The notes under the pieces: generated by a model | The model's database searches: none | What the model was told of the DNA's origin: nothing | What the model saw: only the letters and a program-made list of their open reading frames with translations | Shown: positions 1 through 12,299 of the stretch, piece by piece | Layout: the number at the start of each line of letters is the position of its first letter | Position numbering within the stretch: the stretch's first letter is position 1 | Translations under genes and position numbers: made by a program | Assembly: GCA_021234155.1 (NCBI GenBank) | Contig: JAJEKV010000003.1 | Location: 12,025,819 to 12,089,818 of the forward strand | Length of the DNA stretch: 64,000 bases | Source of the DNA: Isoetes taiwanensis | Lineage: Eukaryota; Streptophyta; Lycopodiopsida; Isoetales; Isoetaceae | Direction: 5' to 3'

Positions 1-1215
1 GAAGGATAAAATGAATAAATTTGATGATGTTATGCAAGAACTATGCACCATCTTCCTATCCGCCTCTTCAAAGAATACATACCTTGGTGTTTGTAAGGTG
101 AAACTAGTAGACAAGGACTCAATAAAGAGAAAAAGATAAACCAAAAATGTTTCCTCTTGCACGGGGCATATTCTCACAAAGATTCCAAGACTTGTATTGA
201 TGGAGGAGAGCCTAAACTCACCCATATAGATAACAAACCAAAAAGCACATGTACCTCGCTCGAGCACGCTTTTTGTAATATTTCGAGAACTCCATGAAAC
301 ACCTAAAAGCAAGGAGACAAAAACATCATAATCAAAGGCAAAAACGCTTCCATGGCACATAAAACGAAAGCAAAACAAAACCCCCAAAGATAAAAAACTT
401 ACCCGCACAATAACCTAAACGAAAGCAAGACGAAGACCCCAAATGAAACGAAACCATTATATTTACGTTCAAAAGCAACAATTGACCACTGTCATAAGCG
501 GCAAACGACGAGTTCAAAAAAAAACAATAACAACCTTCGCGAACATCTCCTTGTAAGACCATCGAGAAGTTCATGATAAATGAATGAGCAGACAGAATAT
601 TATACCAAAGACACAAAATTCCATGGTACATAAAATGAGCAAGACAAAAACCTCAAAGACAAAAAACTCTCATAATCACGCATAAACGAGCAAAAAACTC
701 CAACCATAACAAAAAACATTACATTTATATCTACAGTTCAAAGGCAACAATCCAACATAGGTAGTTCAAAGGCAACAATCCATCATAGGTCCCGAAACAA
801 TAACGCTATATTCAAAGTTCAACAGTAATAAAATGCCCTTCTGTAGAAACAAACAAGACTCACCGGGAAGATCAAAAGCAACAAATGACCTTCGGTGTAG
901 GGTCTAAAGACTACTTTGATGAAACCGCCAAAGACACAAACTAAATGGTCCATATACTACTTTGACAAGACCAGCCAAAGATACTACCAAATGGTTCACA
1001 TACAAGATATAAACTTTTAAAATGGATCATGAAAAGGACCATTTGATAATGTGGGGGGGAATCAAGATGAAATTCACAATCCCAAAATTAGGAAACACCC
1101 CAATAGTAACCGCCATGAAGCGATGAAAAAGATAAATACATGTGTATCCGAAGGAAAAGAGGCGCTGGGCAAGATACAAGCCGATATAAGGATAGAGCAA
1201 AACATAGAAAGAAAA
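1..1215. repeat. A-rich non-coding DNA with diverged direct repeats
   Basis: No gene is recognisable. Blocks near 345-500 and 618-770 are diverged copies of each other (a shared order of CCATGG, ACATAAAA, CAAAGA-AAAAAACT and AACAATT/AACAATC words), about 273 bases apart. A further weak copy lies near 780-880. A 28-base unit (AGTTCAAAGGCAACAATCC core) is repeated in tandem at about 738-795. The ORFs here are short and lack domain signatures. Confidence 0.5.
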
Positions 1216-1530
1216 TGAAAGTGCAAATGGCATACCGCTGCCATCAATCACATATGTCCCAAACCAACTTGAACTAAATCAAGGACGATAGGGCAAACAA
1301 AATTTGCAAAGAATGGCAACAAAATGAAATGAAGGTGCAAGTGGCATACCGTTGCTTACAATCACATATGTCGCCCAACCAACTTGAACAAAATCAAGGA
1401 CGATTAAGCAAACAAAATGAAGGTGCAAATGGCATACCGCCGCTACAATCACATATGTTGTGCACTCCACTTGAACACAATCAAGGACATGTGAAGCAAA
1501 CAAATGGCAAAGAATGGCAACACAATGAAA
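1216..1530 (+). repeat. Three-unit tandem repeat with a mobile sub-unit
   Basis: Units start at 1216, 1331 and 1419 and share the order GTGCAAATGGCATACCG, AATCACATATGT, CAACTTGAAC, ATCAAGGAC and AAGCAAAC. The basic unit is about 88 bases. A 27-base tail (AAAGAATGGCAACA-AATGAAAT) follows units 1 and 3 but not unit 2, so the array has a higher-order A+B, A, A+B structure. The open frames on both strands here (86-96 codons) are by-products of the repeat and show no known domain. Confidence 0.75.
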
Positions 1531-3040
1531 TTGTGGATCCCGAGGCCAACTCAAGGCGCCCGAGGTCAATAGGGGCTTGCTTGTCGTGAGAAGATTCCAA
1601 GGAGAAGGCTAGGCTCTTGATATCAAACCAGCATCTCCGATCTACTTGGCCTCATACCCCCGAAAGGGCTAAAACCGCCTCATGCAAAACTAGATTGCAA
1701 AGATTAGACTAGAAGAATCGAGAACGTAAGAAAATTAGTCATACCGAACATAAAAAGCCAAACGAAAAACGTGGACATTATTAATAGAAAAGCAAAGGGT
1801 CCGATAAGTAGGCTAGCCTCGCAATAAAAAGAAGATTAAACAATTTCTATTGCCCCGCATGGGGCAAATGCCTCAAAAAATTTGTTGCAACATGGCAAAT
1901 ATAAAGAAGACGATGAGTTACAAACAACCGTGATACATCAAGAATAATCATTAAAGGACATCCTCAACACCAACAACTTGCAAAGCTCAAATCCACAAAA
2001 TACGTAGGCAAAAATCGAGATGCTCCGTAATCCAATACCAAAGAGCTTACCGGAGCCAAGCAAAACTTCAAAGGAAAACTATTAGAAACAACCAAAGCCA
2101 GAAAAGCCTCAAATCGTTAGAAGACGCTCACCGGATCCGTGGGCGAGTTATAGAGGAACAAGCTTATAAACCGTGGTTGATTCCGATCCACCGGAAAGAA
2201 AAATGCCCAAGGAGCAAATCGCAGCTTTCCCAAGCACCGCTGACATCGATCTAAGCACCGCGGTAAATCGATTCGAGTGCTCGCTGCCACAAAACCCTAG
2301 GTTAAGTCCCGCCTAAATTCCCAAAATCGGCCAGACAAACCGCTGGTCGCAGCGGAATGCAACGAATCAAGATATTAAAACATCAAAAGCACAAACCGGA
2401 AATCTAAAAAATAAACAAACCCGTTAGGGTACAATCATCGATTCATGTCAAGCCATGATCTCAGATCTCCAAACCAAACCATGGTTTGGGATCCAGCCCT
2501 ATTACAAAAGTCGCATCACAAAGATGAGATTGAAGCCGCGAACAAACATCAAAAACCTAAAAATTCCTAATAGTAGATGATTGACAATGAAACCGATAGG
2601 ATAGAGAAGCAAGAGAAAAACTAGCTCAAGAGAACGCCATGATAGGACAATGAAGAGAGGTCAATAAATAGGAGGAGGACAAAGGACGCCCCCATCCAGT
2701 GATGTTTGCTTATTGTCGCCGCAATAGAACCGTGGCATTATTTAGTGACTAAAAGTATTCTGTGGTACCCAGACTGGTACCGGGTACCAGATAATATGTC
2801 AATAAAAGGTACATTTTAGAACTTTTATATATTTTTTGGGCTTAGATAAAGTACTATATTTATCTTACTTTTAAATATTAACACGCCCTTGACTTTTATT
2901 TTGAACTTTTTGTACTAGTTTAAATGAAAAGAAAAATGAGAAAGTACCCAGCCTGGTACTCTAGTGTATGTACTTTTGCGTTTCCAAAGTGGTACACCTT
3001 AACATGCTTTTACCCACCTAACCCAAATCCGAGCAAGGCC
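1531..3040. other. Non-coding, nothing recognised
   Basis: I see no gene, RNA or mobile-element signature. A small cluster of GGTACC palindromes (TGGTACC, GGGTACCA) sits at 2762-2790 and again as GTACCC/GGTAC near 2945-2960. Its meaning is unknown. Confidence 0.4.
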
Positions 3041-3500
3041 CTTCATGAAATGGTTGCGTTCTCGACGCCTTGCCCTCGTACCGGGTGCTCACATCGCGGC
3101 AACCAAGCATCGCCCCCATGGAAAGGCTTCCAATGTCACGTCGTCGATATGTTGCAAACACATTGTAGTAGCGCCGCTGGCCGCCAACATGCGATCAGAC
3201 CGGCCTGCGCCGCCAAACATGGGCGCCATCCGTGGATCCCGTCGCCACCGCCAGGCCATCCAGCGATTCTCGGGCTGGATTTCTGCGTTCGGGCACGGTG
3301 ACCGAGTGTTCGGCCAATGGGCCACCGCTGATCTCGATGGTGGCTTCGGGTGGTGTCCTCAGTTCATCCCGTGTCGCACCGGGAGAATCCGTGATCCCTA
3401 CCGCCACCAAAGTGTGTGCACCCCTCCCGCAGCAGTATCCATCTCAGGTAAACCGGTAAGAACGAATCAAGTTTCACTTGAATCACCCTTCTAACGAGGC
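3041..3500. other. GC-rich island with overlapping ORFs on both strands
   Basis: A sharply GC-rich block of about 460 bases lies in AT-rich surroundings and is open in several frames on both strands (up to 149 codons on the plus strand). I recognise no domain. A plus-strand donor-like CAG/GTAAAC occurs near 3448-3454, so it could be an exon or first exon, but it could equally be a fragment of a GC-rich transposon. Open frames on all sides are expected in GC-rich DNA and are not evidence of coding. Confidence 0.3.
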
Positions 3501-4165
3501 ACCAATTGCCGCGGGTACTCCCCGCAATAAACAAGTTGGATAAATTAGTGCAAACAACGCATTGTTGTGCAAAAGATAAGTGGTTTTGGGTATACCATTC
3601 TATGATGCTTCCAATGCGAAGCTAGATGCTAAGCCCCGCTTAAGTTAAAAAGGCAATCTGGCCGTCATTCCATGTCTACAACCTAAGATCAGCTTTCGAA
3701 GAAGACATTTGCAACAAACCGCAAACCACAAACAGAAAAAATTTCTAAAAAAGGCCAAGAAACATCCAAATCAGAACCACATGAAACCAGAATAACACGA
3801 AAAACGCAATAATGTTCCCATGAAATCTTCATCATGTGTCGATAACTTCTCACGGGTTTGCACTTTTATTGCTTGCCAAACTCATGAAATTGGCAAAACT
3901 CTATAAATTTAATGATATTAACTTGTTTATATGATCTTTTAGGATTCGCTTGAGCAAATCCTAAAAAAAATCATAGCACAATCAAAAATAGTGAGCAAAA
4001 GAAAAACTTACTCTAGATCTTTTTTTTCACAATTTCTTCAAATACTTCATCGCCAAGGATTCGCATGGGCTTTTAATAAAGAAGAATTGAATTTAAGCGA
4101 ATTTTGAGCATCAAAAAATCTATGCTAAATCTAGCATATTTGGGGCGGTGAATGATTCCCCGACT
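3501..4165. other. Non-coding, AT-rich
   Basis: Nothing coding is seen. An isolated copy of the palindromic GGATTCGCTTGAGCAAATCC word occurs near 3942. The same word is clustered at 7.8-8.06 kb. Confidence 0.4.
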
Positions 4166-4930
4166 AATGTTGGGCTACGCAGCATATTGGGGATTCCCCT
4201 GCTTAACCCTCCATGTGAAAAAGTACATGCACTAAATCTAGCATATTTGGGTTCCCTGACCCATGTTGGGGTTGGCTACGAGGGGGGACTTTTGCTAACC
4301 CTCCATGTGAAAAAAAAAGTACATGCACTATTTTGGGCCCCCACCCATGTTAGGCCACATGCATACAGGGGATTCCCAACCTCCCTCCATGTGCAAAAAA
4401 GTACATCCACCAAGCAAATCCCTGTATTGTACATGGATATTGGGGGATTCCCTTGTTTAACTCTTTTGGGATTTTGCTTAAGGAATCCCCCAAGATTGCT
4501 ACAAAGCATGCCAAATCCAAAGGCATTAAATGTCGGATTTCTTCACACCCATTTTGCTTAACTAGGGTAGAGGATTGCTTAAGTGAATTCTCTAGAGTTT
4601 GACGTGGATCACGAGAAGGATTCTCAGCCAAGTTTTAATCCCTCCTCATTCTGTCCAGAGATCGCTCAAGATCCCTCTCCTTGGCCTCTTAGTCAATCTA
4701 GGGTTTCCATAATAGCTCGTAAAATATTAGGTGATGAAATGGTGTTGAGGCAATGAGAATTCTAAGTGACCTAGTTATCATCCTTTTAGCATGCATAGAA
4801 TGTAACTATTTAAACAATTGATAGACCCATATAAAAAACGAAATTATTGGTCTTAGTTTTTCGGCCTACCATGAAAGGATAATTAAAAAGTGAGAGAGTT
4901 GATCTATAGAATAGAATAGAATAGAATAGT
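4166..4930. repeat. LINE 3'-flank block R1 (paralogue of 7707-8310)
   Basis: This block matches 7707-8310 along its length and lies in the same place relative to the adjacent LINE-A copy, ending in the same GAGAGAGTTGATCTA plus (TAGAA)n. Inside it, a unit of about 85-90 bases (CATGTTGGG, GGGATTCCC, CCTCCATGTG, AAAGTACATGCAC) is repeated about three times at 4164, 4262 and 4347. R2 has it once. The palindromes that are perfect in R2 are eroded here. Confidence 0.75.
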
Positions 4931-7700
4931 TTTTATCGTCCATCGAGACCAATCTACTTATGGGACCTGGAAGAAAGCAGCAAGAAACTTATTAACGTCC
5001 TGTTAAAAAAACCCTCACCAAGGGTTTTCGAGGGAAACCGTATGAATAAGAATGCTGTCAAACTGTACAAGTATACATCATCATGAAATAAAATGTATGT
5101 ACATGTCAAGTGCATGCCCGAGGACATAGCTGATCCGCATGTCCATGACTCCGGTTGAGGGATCCAGCATCCTGCACGGATGCCGCCTTTCTCACGTCAC
5201 ATGTAGCGGCCCGCCCACCAACTCAAAGATGGGCCGGCCCCGATTTGATCATATGCTGGGTAACTTTGAAGGGTATGAGATTCATCCTCAATGACTCCCA
5301 TTTGGCAAAGATTGGCAAAGCCCCGTCCCGACGGGTCACCAATCCATCTCATTGCCTCAATTTGAAGATGATGTGCCCCTCGGCGAATGGAGGCAATGAG
5401 TCCCAAGGCTCTTTCATGGGCAAGTGGGTGCTGTGTAGCATTGTGGGGCCTCCAATGTGGGATTTATGTGGCGTCGTAGTGTGCCGCCTTTGACCGTTCA
5501 AGGGTGCCAAATCCCAAAGCTTGCCGAAGCAAAGCGCCAAGATATTTTTCAACGCCTCATGGCGACCGCCTCTGCTTTGCACATGTATGCACCTATGTTC
5601 TCGCAGACATTCCATCTAGCCATCCATTGAGCTCTTTTTCCTCTCCCAGCAGTGCCTGAGGCATTGTGGCCCCATTGCCATGATATAAGCTTTTTTGCTT
5701 TGGGAGACGAGCATCGGCCCATTGACCACCTTCCAAATACACAATGGCTTATCGGGTCCCAAGAGGCAAGAACTCAAGCTTCCGCAAAGAGAATTTGATA
5801 TGGGACTGCGGGACTTCACCCCTAGTGCTCGCACTAAGAAGGCTTTCTCTCAGACCGCTTCCAAGTCATTCCAAGTAGCTTTAGGATACCACGGGCCCCA
5901 TACTTCCAACCCCGCATAAAAAGGACAACAGCCACTAAGACTTTGAACAGTGTGACTGATGGGTCCAATCATACAACTCCTCCTATGACTATTGTTTTGT
6001 ATTGCATATAGTGCTTTCCGGCCGTAACTCGTGAGTCGTATGGATGTCCCAAGCGTATTAGTAGACGGAAACCCACTCCCAAATATTTGTATGTGGATGC
6101 TATTTCCACATTCTCGCCTTCTGGAATCCGTATGAGGGGATCCTATCGTCGTGGAAGATGATATGAAACCACCTTTAGTCTTTGGCCAAGTTGACGCTGC
6201 ATATATTAATCGCTTGACAAAATGTGTCTGTGGCATCGAGATGTCGCTGCATGTCCTCGCGGTGTGTAAGCTAGGAGGTCCACATCATCAAGATATATTA
6301 ACCGCTTGATGATCCGGTAGAGAAGGTGAGCCCGGCCGCCCCCATTATCGCCAAAGCTCCGCCCAATTGATCAATGTAAAGCCCAAACAATGTTAGAGAG
6401 AGGGCATCCCTCGGAAACCCCGATACTACTATCAAATGAGCAAATTGGTTTGCCGCAACCCAACCGAAAGCATCTTTCATAAAGCCTGCATTAATCCGTG
6501 ATCCCGGAATTCCACCGGAATCCCCCAAATTGCCGCGCATCTTGCCCATAGTTTTCCCCTGGTTATCAACGTTGTCAAATGCCTTGCAAAATCCACGGCA
6601 ACAATATAGATCCCGACGACGGTTCCCTCGCCTTTCAAACTGCAGCTCTTCCAATGTGAAGATGTGGGTCAATGGTTGAGTGTCGTGGGTCTCAATCCCG
6701 CCTCGGTGAGGCCCTGATTCGTCATCAGCCTGGCCAACTCTATCGAGAATCCCGCCAGCTACCAGAAAACACCCAACGCACTGCTGACGCCCGATGATCA
6801 TCGGCAAGCGCGCCACCGCCTGATGTGAACACCGGCTACAATCCACCGACGCGAGTTTCCTCAATGCCTGCCGGAACAAGGCAAAGATCGTATTATGGAC
6901 TACCACTTAAGCAATTCCCACCTATGCCATATCCGCTGTGTCCCAAGCCTTATCATTGGCAAGACGTCAAGCCTTGTTCCACGCCCCATCCAGATTTCCG
7001 ATCAGCCTTTAATGCCGATGTGCACCCCGAGGGTCGATAGCCGCTAGTAAAACATTAAGCCCGCCTTATGATGCCCCCTGGTGGCCGTACCACTCTCTAC
7101 AACCCTTCACGGCGGTCCCGGGTGTACTCTGCCCAGGAGATAAACATTTCCCTTTGATGTAGCCGCAAGAACGTACCGCTTTCAGCTTTGGTTGAAGATG
7201 CCACCGCCCCTAACGCATGCAAAGAAGTGGTCATGGATTCGCTGAGCCGCTTGTGTTCCTTCACCGTGATCAAACCATTTATCATGGGAAGGGTTGTGTT
7301 CCGAGGTCCGCCGCTTATCCCAGCGATCTCTCCCGCCGCAAGCACATCGCACCGGCCCGGCTACTCTATGCAGGATATTGCAAAATTTCGCCGTGCCATT
7401 CGCACATCCGGGCATAAGCCCCCGATATTCTAATCCAATCGCAATGAGGCATGTGAGGAGTCACACCGTGGGGTTCGTGACAACCTCGGCCAAGCCAATC
7501 CCAAGAAGTGGTAAGTGGTCCGAGCTTCCATCTCTTCATCCCTATTAGCTGTTCCCACTGAAGTGCTTCGACGACATGCATCCCCGCCAGCCGACATAGT
7601 CCACCACACTCAGATCCTCCTGCCTCTCGCTCACGCGCTCTTCCGGCGGGTGGATCGCCAATCGCATCTATGCATTACCGTGTCAAAAGATACCCGCATG
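4931..7700 (-). mobile_element. LINE-A copy 1, degenerate, 5'-truncated
   Basis: A non-LTR retrotransposon relic reads on the minus strand. Its 3' end has the family hallmark ATCGTCCA..GAGACCAAT followed outward by a (TAGAA)n tail at about 4908-4930. Upstream come a conserved 3'UTR hairpin (AAAACCC..GGGTTTT in sense, near 5010-5030) and a C-terminal region with an IASIR.GAHHL.IE signature near 5300-5400. The reverse transcriptase relic lies at about 6240-6900, with F-KAFDNV and LFGLYIDQL motifs. The YADD position near 6282-6296 is corrupted. Many frameshifts occur, some of which may be sequence errors. Homology to copy 2 stops near 7700, short of the endonuclease domain. Confidence 0.85.
6298..6906 (-). 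pseudogene. Reverse transcriptase domain relic of LINE-A copy 1
   Basis: A 202-codon open stretch carries RT motifs recognisable from the intact relatives in this window: RRRDLYCC then FCKAFDNV (motif A area, the Asp of DFAKAF lost), FPRDALSLTLFGLYIDQLG (motif B area, degraded from GVRRGCPLSPTLFGLYIDQL in copy 2) and TGSSS. It would have copied LINE RNA at the target site. The catalytic motif-A Asp and the YADD box are not intact, so it is non-functional as read. Confidence 0.7.
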
Positions 7701-7807
7701 CTAAACCATGTTGGGCTACGTGCATATTGGTGGGATTCCCCTAAGCGAATCCCTCCATGTGCAAAAAAGTACATCCACCAAGCAACTTGCATTGCACATG
7801 CATATTG

Positions 7808-7861
7808 GGGGGATTCCCTTAAGCGAATCCCCCTTTGGGGATTTGCTTAAGGGAATCCCCC
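7808..7861. repeat. 25-base-arm hairpin
   Basis: Arms at 7808-7832 and 7837-7861 are complementary apart from one position (GCGAAT against ATTTGC), with a loop of about 4 bases. Each arm itself contains the GGGATTC..CTTAAG word of the neighbouring palindromes. The equivalent in R1 near 4440-4493 is eroded. Confidence 0.7.
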
Positions 7862-7993
7862 AAGATTGCTAAAGCATGCCAAATCCAGTGCATTAAATGC
7901 TGGATTTCTTCACACGATTTTTGTTTAACTAGGGTAGAGGATTTGCTTAAGTGAATTCTCTCTAGAGCGGACGTGGACGCCACGTCATGAGAA

Positions 7994-8059
7994 GGATTCG
8001 CTCAAGCGAATCCTCCTCATTCGCTTAAGCGAATCCAGAGGATTCGCTCAAGCGAATCC
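7994..8059. repeat. Three tandem 16-20 base palindromes
   Basis: GGATTCGCTCAAGCGAATCC occurs at 7994-8013 and 8040-8059, with ATTCGCTTAAGCGAAT between them at about 8020-8035. Each is self-complementary, allowing at most the central bases. In R1 the same positions read as broken half-sites. Confidence 0.75.
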
Positions 8060-9693
8060 TCTTGGCTCCTCTAGTCAATCTAGGGAGCCGATAATAGCGC
8101 CGTAAATATTAGGTGATGAAATGGTGTTGAGGCAATGAGAATTCCAAGTGACCTAGTTATCATCAGCTTAGCATGCATAGAATGTAACTATTTAAACAAT
8201 TGATAGACCCATATAAAAACGAAATTATTGGTCTTAGTTTTTTCGTCTACAAGTGAAAGGATACTGAAAAGTGAGAGAGTTGATCTATAGAATAGAATAG
8301 AATAGAATAGTTTTTTTATCGTCCACTGAGACCAATCGGCCTATGGGACCCAGAAGGAGCGCAGCAAACTTATTACTGTCCGGGTTAAAAAACCCCCGCC
8401 CCGAAGGGTTTTCGAGGGAAAAACCGTGGCAGTAATAAGAATGCTGTCAAACTGTACAAGTATACATCATCATGAAATAAATGTGTATGTACATGTCAAG
8501 TGCATGCCCGAGGACATAGCTGATCTCGCATGTCCATGACCTCCTGAAGGTATGATCCTAGCATCCGTACGGATGCCGTGCTCAATGTCACATGTAGCGG
8601 CCGGCCGGGCCCGACCAACTCGAAGATAGCGGCGTCCGGATTTGATCATATCTTTGGGCAACTTTGAAGGGTATGAGATTCATCCTCAATGACTCCCATT
8701 TGGCGATTGGCGAGCTTTGTCGCCCCGACGTGGCTCACCAATCCATCTGCTGTCTCAATTTGAAGATGATGTGCCCCCGTATGCGAATGGAGGCAATGAG
8801 TCTCAAGTCTTTTCATGGGCAAGTGGGTGCGCAGTAGCATTGTGGGCCTCGCCCAATGTGGGATTTATGTGGCGGTAGTGTCTTTGTCTTGACTGTTCAA
8901 GGGTGTTTGGCATCCCAAAGCTTGCTTGATGAAGCAAGCGTCAAGATATTGCCTCAAGCTATGGCGATCCGCCTCTCTGTTTGCACATGTATGCACCTAT
9001 GCTCCTGCACATTCCATCTAGCCATCCATTGAGCTCTCTTTTCCCTCCAAAGAGGCCTTGAGGCATTGTGGCCCCATTGCCATGATATAAGCTAGTTTTG
9101 GGAGACGAGCATCGTCCATGTTGACCACCTTCCGGAAATAGACAATGTGGCGATCAAGGGCAGCCCTCTCAAGAGGCAAGAATCCTGCTTCCTCTGCAGT
9201 AGAATTTGATATGGGACTGTGGACTTCACCCCTAGTGCTCGTACCAAGAAGGCTTTACACTTTTGCTCCAAGTCATTCCAAGTAGCGAGGGATACTCATG
9301 GGCCCCATACTTCCACCCCCGTATAAAAAGGACAGGCTCCACTAAGACTTTGAACAGTGTGATGATGGGTCCAATCATACAACTCCGCTCTATGACTATT
9401 GTTTTGCATTGCATATAGTGCTTTCCAGCCTGCCGTAACTTCGTGAGCCGTATGGATGTGTCCCAAAGGCATAGTAGACGGAAACTCCACTCCCAAATAT
9501 TTGTATGTGGATGCTACTTCCACATTACGCCCTCGAAGCGGAAGGAGGGATCCTACCGTCGTGAAGATGATATGAAAACCACCTTAGTCTTGGCCAAGTT
9601 GACGCCAAGATATTAATCGCTTGACAAAATGTGTCCGTGGCATCGAGATGTCGTTGCATGTCTGGCTGGTGTGTGTAAGCTAGGAGGTCCACA

Positions 9694-10536
9694 TCATCGA
9701 TATATTAACCGCTTTGATGATCCGGTAGAGAAGGTGAGCCCCGCCGCCCCATTATCGCCAAAGCCGACTCTCGTCCAATTGATCAATGTAAAGCCCAAAC
9801 AATGTTGGGGAGAGAGGGCATCCCCGACGAACCCCGATACTACTATCAAATGGTTGGCTTGTCGGTTTAACCGACCCGGCATCTTTCATAAAGCACTGCA
9901 TTAATCGCATTCTCGCAAATCTACGGAACCCCGGTATGTCGCAATCTTGCCCATAGTTTTTCCTCCGAGGCACGTTGTCAAATGCCTTTGCAAAATCCAC
10001 GGCAACAATATAGATCCCGACGGCGGTTCCTCGCCGTCTTCAACCGAGCTTCGCAATGTGAAGATGTGGTCAATGGTTGAGTGTCGAGTCCGAATCCCGC
10101 CTTGGGTGAGGGCCCATATCTCTCTTTACCTACTGCCCGGCCCGTCAAGCTGGCGCTCGAGAATCCCAAAGAAGCAATTTTGCAAACACCGAATCCATGA
10201 TTGTTCGATAATTGGTCAAAGGGGTCACCGCCTTATAGATGGGAACAACTCGCTATTGGTCCATCAGACGGAAGCCTTCCTCGAATGCCTTGTTGAACAA
10301 GGCGGCCAAAGACCGGTATTATGGACTACCCGCCCACTTAAGCAATTACGCACGCATGCCATCCAGTCCCGGGCTTTCCCATTGGCAAGACGCCAGTAAG
10401 CCTTGTTCCACGCCTCAATCCGTGATTTCCGAAGACGGGCCTTTCTTGGGGGTAATGCCGCATGTGCACCCCGAGGGTCGATAAGCCAAGCAAATATTGC
10501 CTCCACGCCGGGGAGTGATGTTCCCCGTGGGGTCAC
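9694..10536 (-). pseudogene. Reverse transcriptase relic of LINE-A copy 2
   Basis: Overlapping minus-strand frames together preserve DFAKAFDNVPRR (motif A), GVRRGCPLSPTLFGLYIDQL (motif B) and RLIY followed, after a shift, by a DDVDLLAYT-like sequence (motif C, YADD). The YADD codons read TAT-CG-ATGATGTG, where TAT-GCAG-ATGATGTG would be expected. This small change is also seen in altered form in copy 1. Confidence 0.7.
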
Positions 10537-11123
10537 ATCGCCTTCTAAGAACCCTTCGCCGTAAGGTCCCGGGTGACGCCCGGGAGATAAAACATTTCCC
10601 TTTGATGTCTTTGCAATGTACCGGCTTTCTTAGCTTTAAGGAAGATGCGATGCCCGATCGCATGTGGGCGTAAAAAACGGGGTCCGTGACTTGGCGGAGC
10701 CGCCGTTTGTGTTCCTTGCACTCGCATCAAACCATTGATTACGTGGGAAGGTTGTGTTCACGGAGGTCCGTCAGCGGGCGGCTTATCCCAAAGCATCTCT
10801 CTCGCCAGCCCTAAGCACATCGGTCGGTAGGCGGTCTGTTGCTCTAGTGTAGGATATTGCAAAATTTCTCGCCAGTCATCTATAAGCATCGGGCATAAGC
10901 CCCGCGATGTTCATAATCCAATCGCAAAACGAGGCATGTGAGGAGCCGTGGGCACGGGGGTTCGCACAACCCGCCAAGCCAACTTCAAGTAAAGTGGTAA
11001 GTGGTCTGAGTCGATCTCTTCATCCCTATTAGTTGTTCCCACTGAAGTGCTTGACGACATGCATATCCCGCCAGGCACCAAAGACATAGTCCACCACACT
11101 AGATCCTCCCCCGGTTTTCCTGT

Positions 11124-11800
11124 TTACAAGTGCTCTTTAAGGGTGGATTGACCACCGCGTGCGATCCATTGCAGATACCGTGTCAAAGATACCCGCGAGC
11201 AAAAGCAATTGTCTACCATAGCGTGTGACCTGATTGTCATCGATGTCCGTGGGCAAGCTACTTCGGGGATGCACCGCAATATATCATCGGCCAAGGGATC
11301 AAATCTCATGGGTTGTTCTACCCCTGCGGCGCATTGAAGTCTCCAAGGAGTATGACACCGCCTAATCAAGTGATGTTCGCCAGATGTCATCATATAGATC
11401 GACATAGGGGTCCACCTATCCACATCCGGAGTGGGTGTGATAGAAGTTGCTTTCGCATGTGGAAAGTAGCAGTCGCCACAAAGAGGGTCTCACATCGCAG
11501 CTTTTGCACACGCACCCACAAGTACCGGTTGTGCTTGTCCGTCTTGAACAAGGAAACCGACCGCGCCAAGGCCGCTTCGATAGTAGCAAACTCCCCCATG
11601 CCCCCTTTCCTATGCAATCATTGAAGATTGAGTAGCTACCGGTATCCCGGCAAGTCGAGTATCCCGTGGTCCCGCATGCTCCCATGTTTCCATAAGGAAG
11701 ATCGTGATCCATATCCGCAAAGAACAGAGTTGAGACTATCCCCTTCGCCATGGGAAGCCCCGACAATTCCGTGAGACCATGCGAGGCACAATTCCTATTT
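11124..11800 (-). pseudogene. Endonuclease (EEP fold) relic of LINE-A copy 2
   Basis: The minus-strand frames begin with VSRNCRGFPW, the usual opening of plant LINE endonucleases (SWNCRG). They contain the DRWTPMSIYMM and GVEQPMRFDPLADDIL stretches that match copy 3 at 57.4-57.9 kb, where LLGDFNARTGVEQP is intact. This domain nicks target DNA for target-primed reverse transcription. Several frameshifts separate its pieces. Confidence 0.7.
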
Positions 11801-12299
11801 GCCTGCCAGGGCTTAGCTTTGGGGATTCAGCAGCGGCAGCCAGAAGGGGATGGCGTAAGGCGAGAGGCAAACCGAGATGTGCGAAAGCAAACGTAAGGTG
11901 AAGCAACTTGAGCGAGATGCGCGGGCTGAAGCAGCTAAGAAGTGGCATGGTCGAGTCGCCGAGGGTTAGCAGATTCGCAGCAAGATTTGGCGGCTTGAAA
12001 ATTTGCATCTTACCCCCAATCAGCCCCCGCAGCTCCTCCCCCTCTGCCGCTAATGCTTTAACTTTGGCCAACTCGTTACTGCGGTCTTCTTGTTGGGTAA
12101 TGGGTCGTCTCTACCAACATACAAGGCGCTTCCTTCACCGTTTACCCCGGGCGAGGATAGCCGCTTTCACTTTCACGCATCTCGACCGTGAACGTGACTA
12201 CCCGTATGGGCGGTCAGGCGTTAGGCGCCATGGCGCCTCGCCCTAATAATAATATGTACCGGGAATGTCATTCGAGCAAGAATCAACATTTGGAGCCGG

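Larger units (their letters stand above)
7707..8310. repeat. LINE 3'-flank block R2 (paralogue of R1)
   Basis: It aligns with 4166-4930 through shared words such as ACTAGGGTAGAGGATT, GGTGATGAAATGGTGTTGAG and AACAATTGATAGACCC, and ends in the same GATCTATAGAATAG tail. Because this sequence is the 3' flank of the LINE, not part of it, its presence beside both LINE copies shows segmental duplication, not two retrotranspositions. It holds a strong hairpin and three palindromes, listed separately. Confidence 0.75.
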
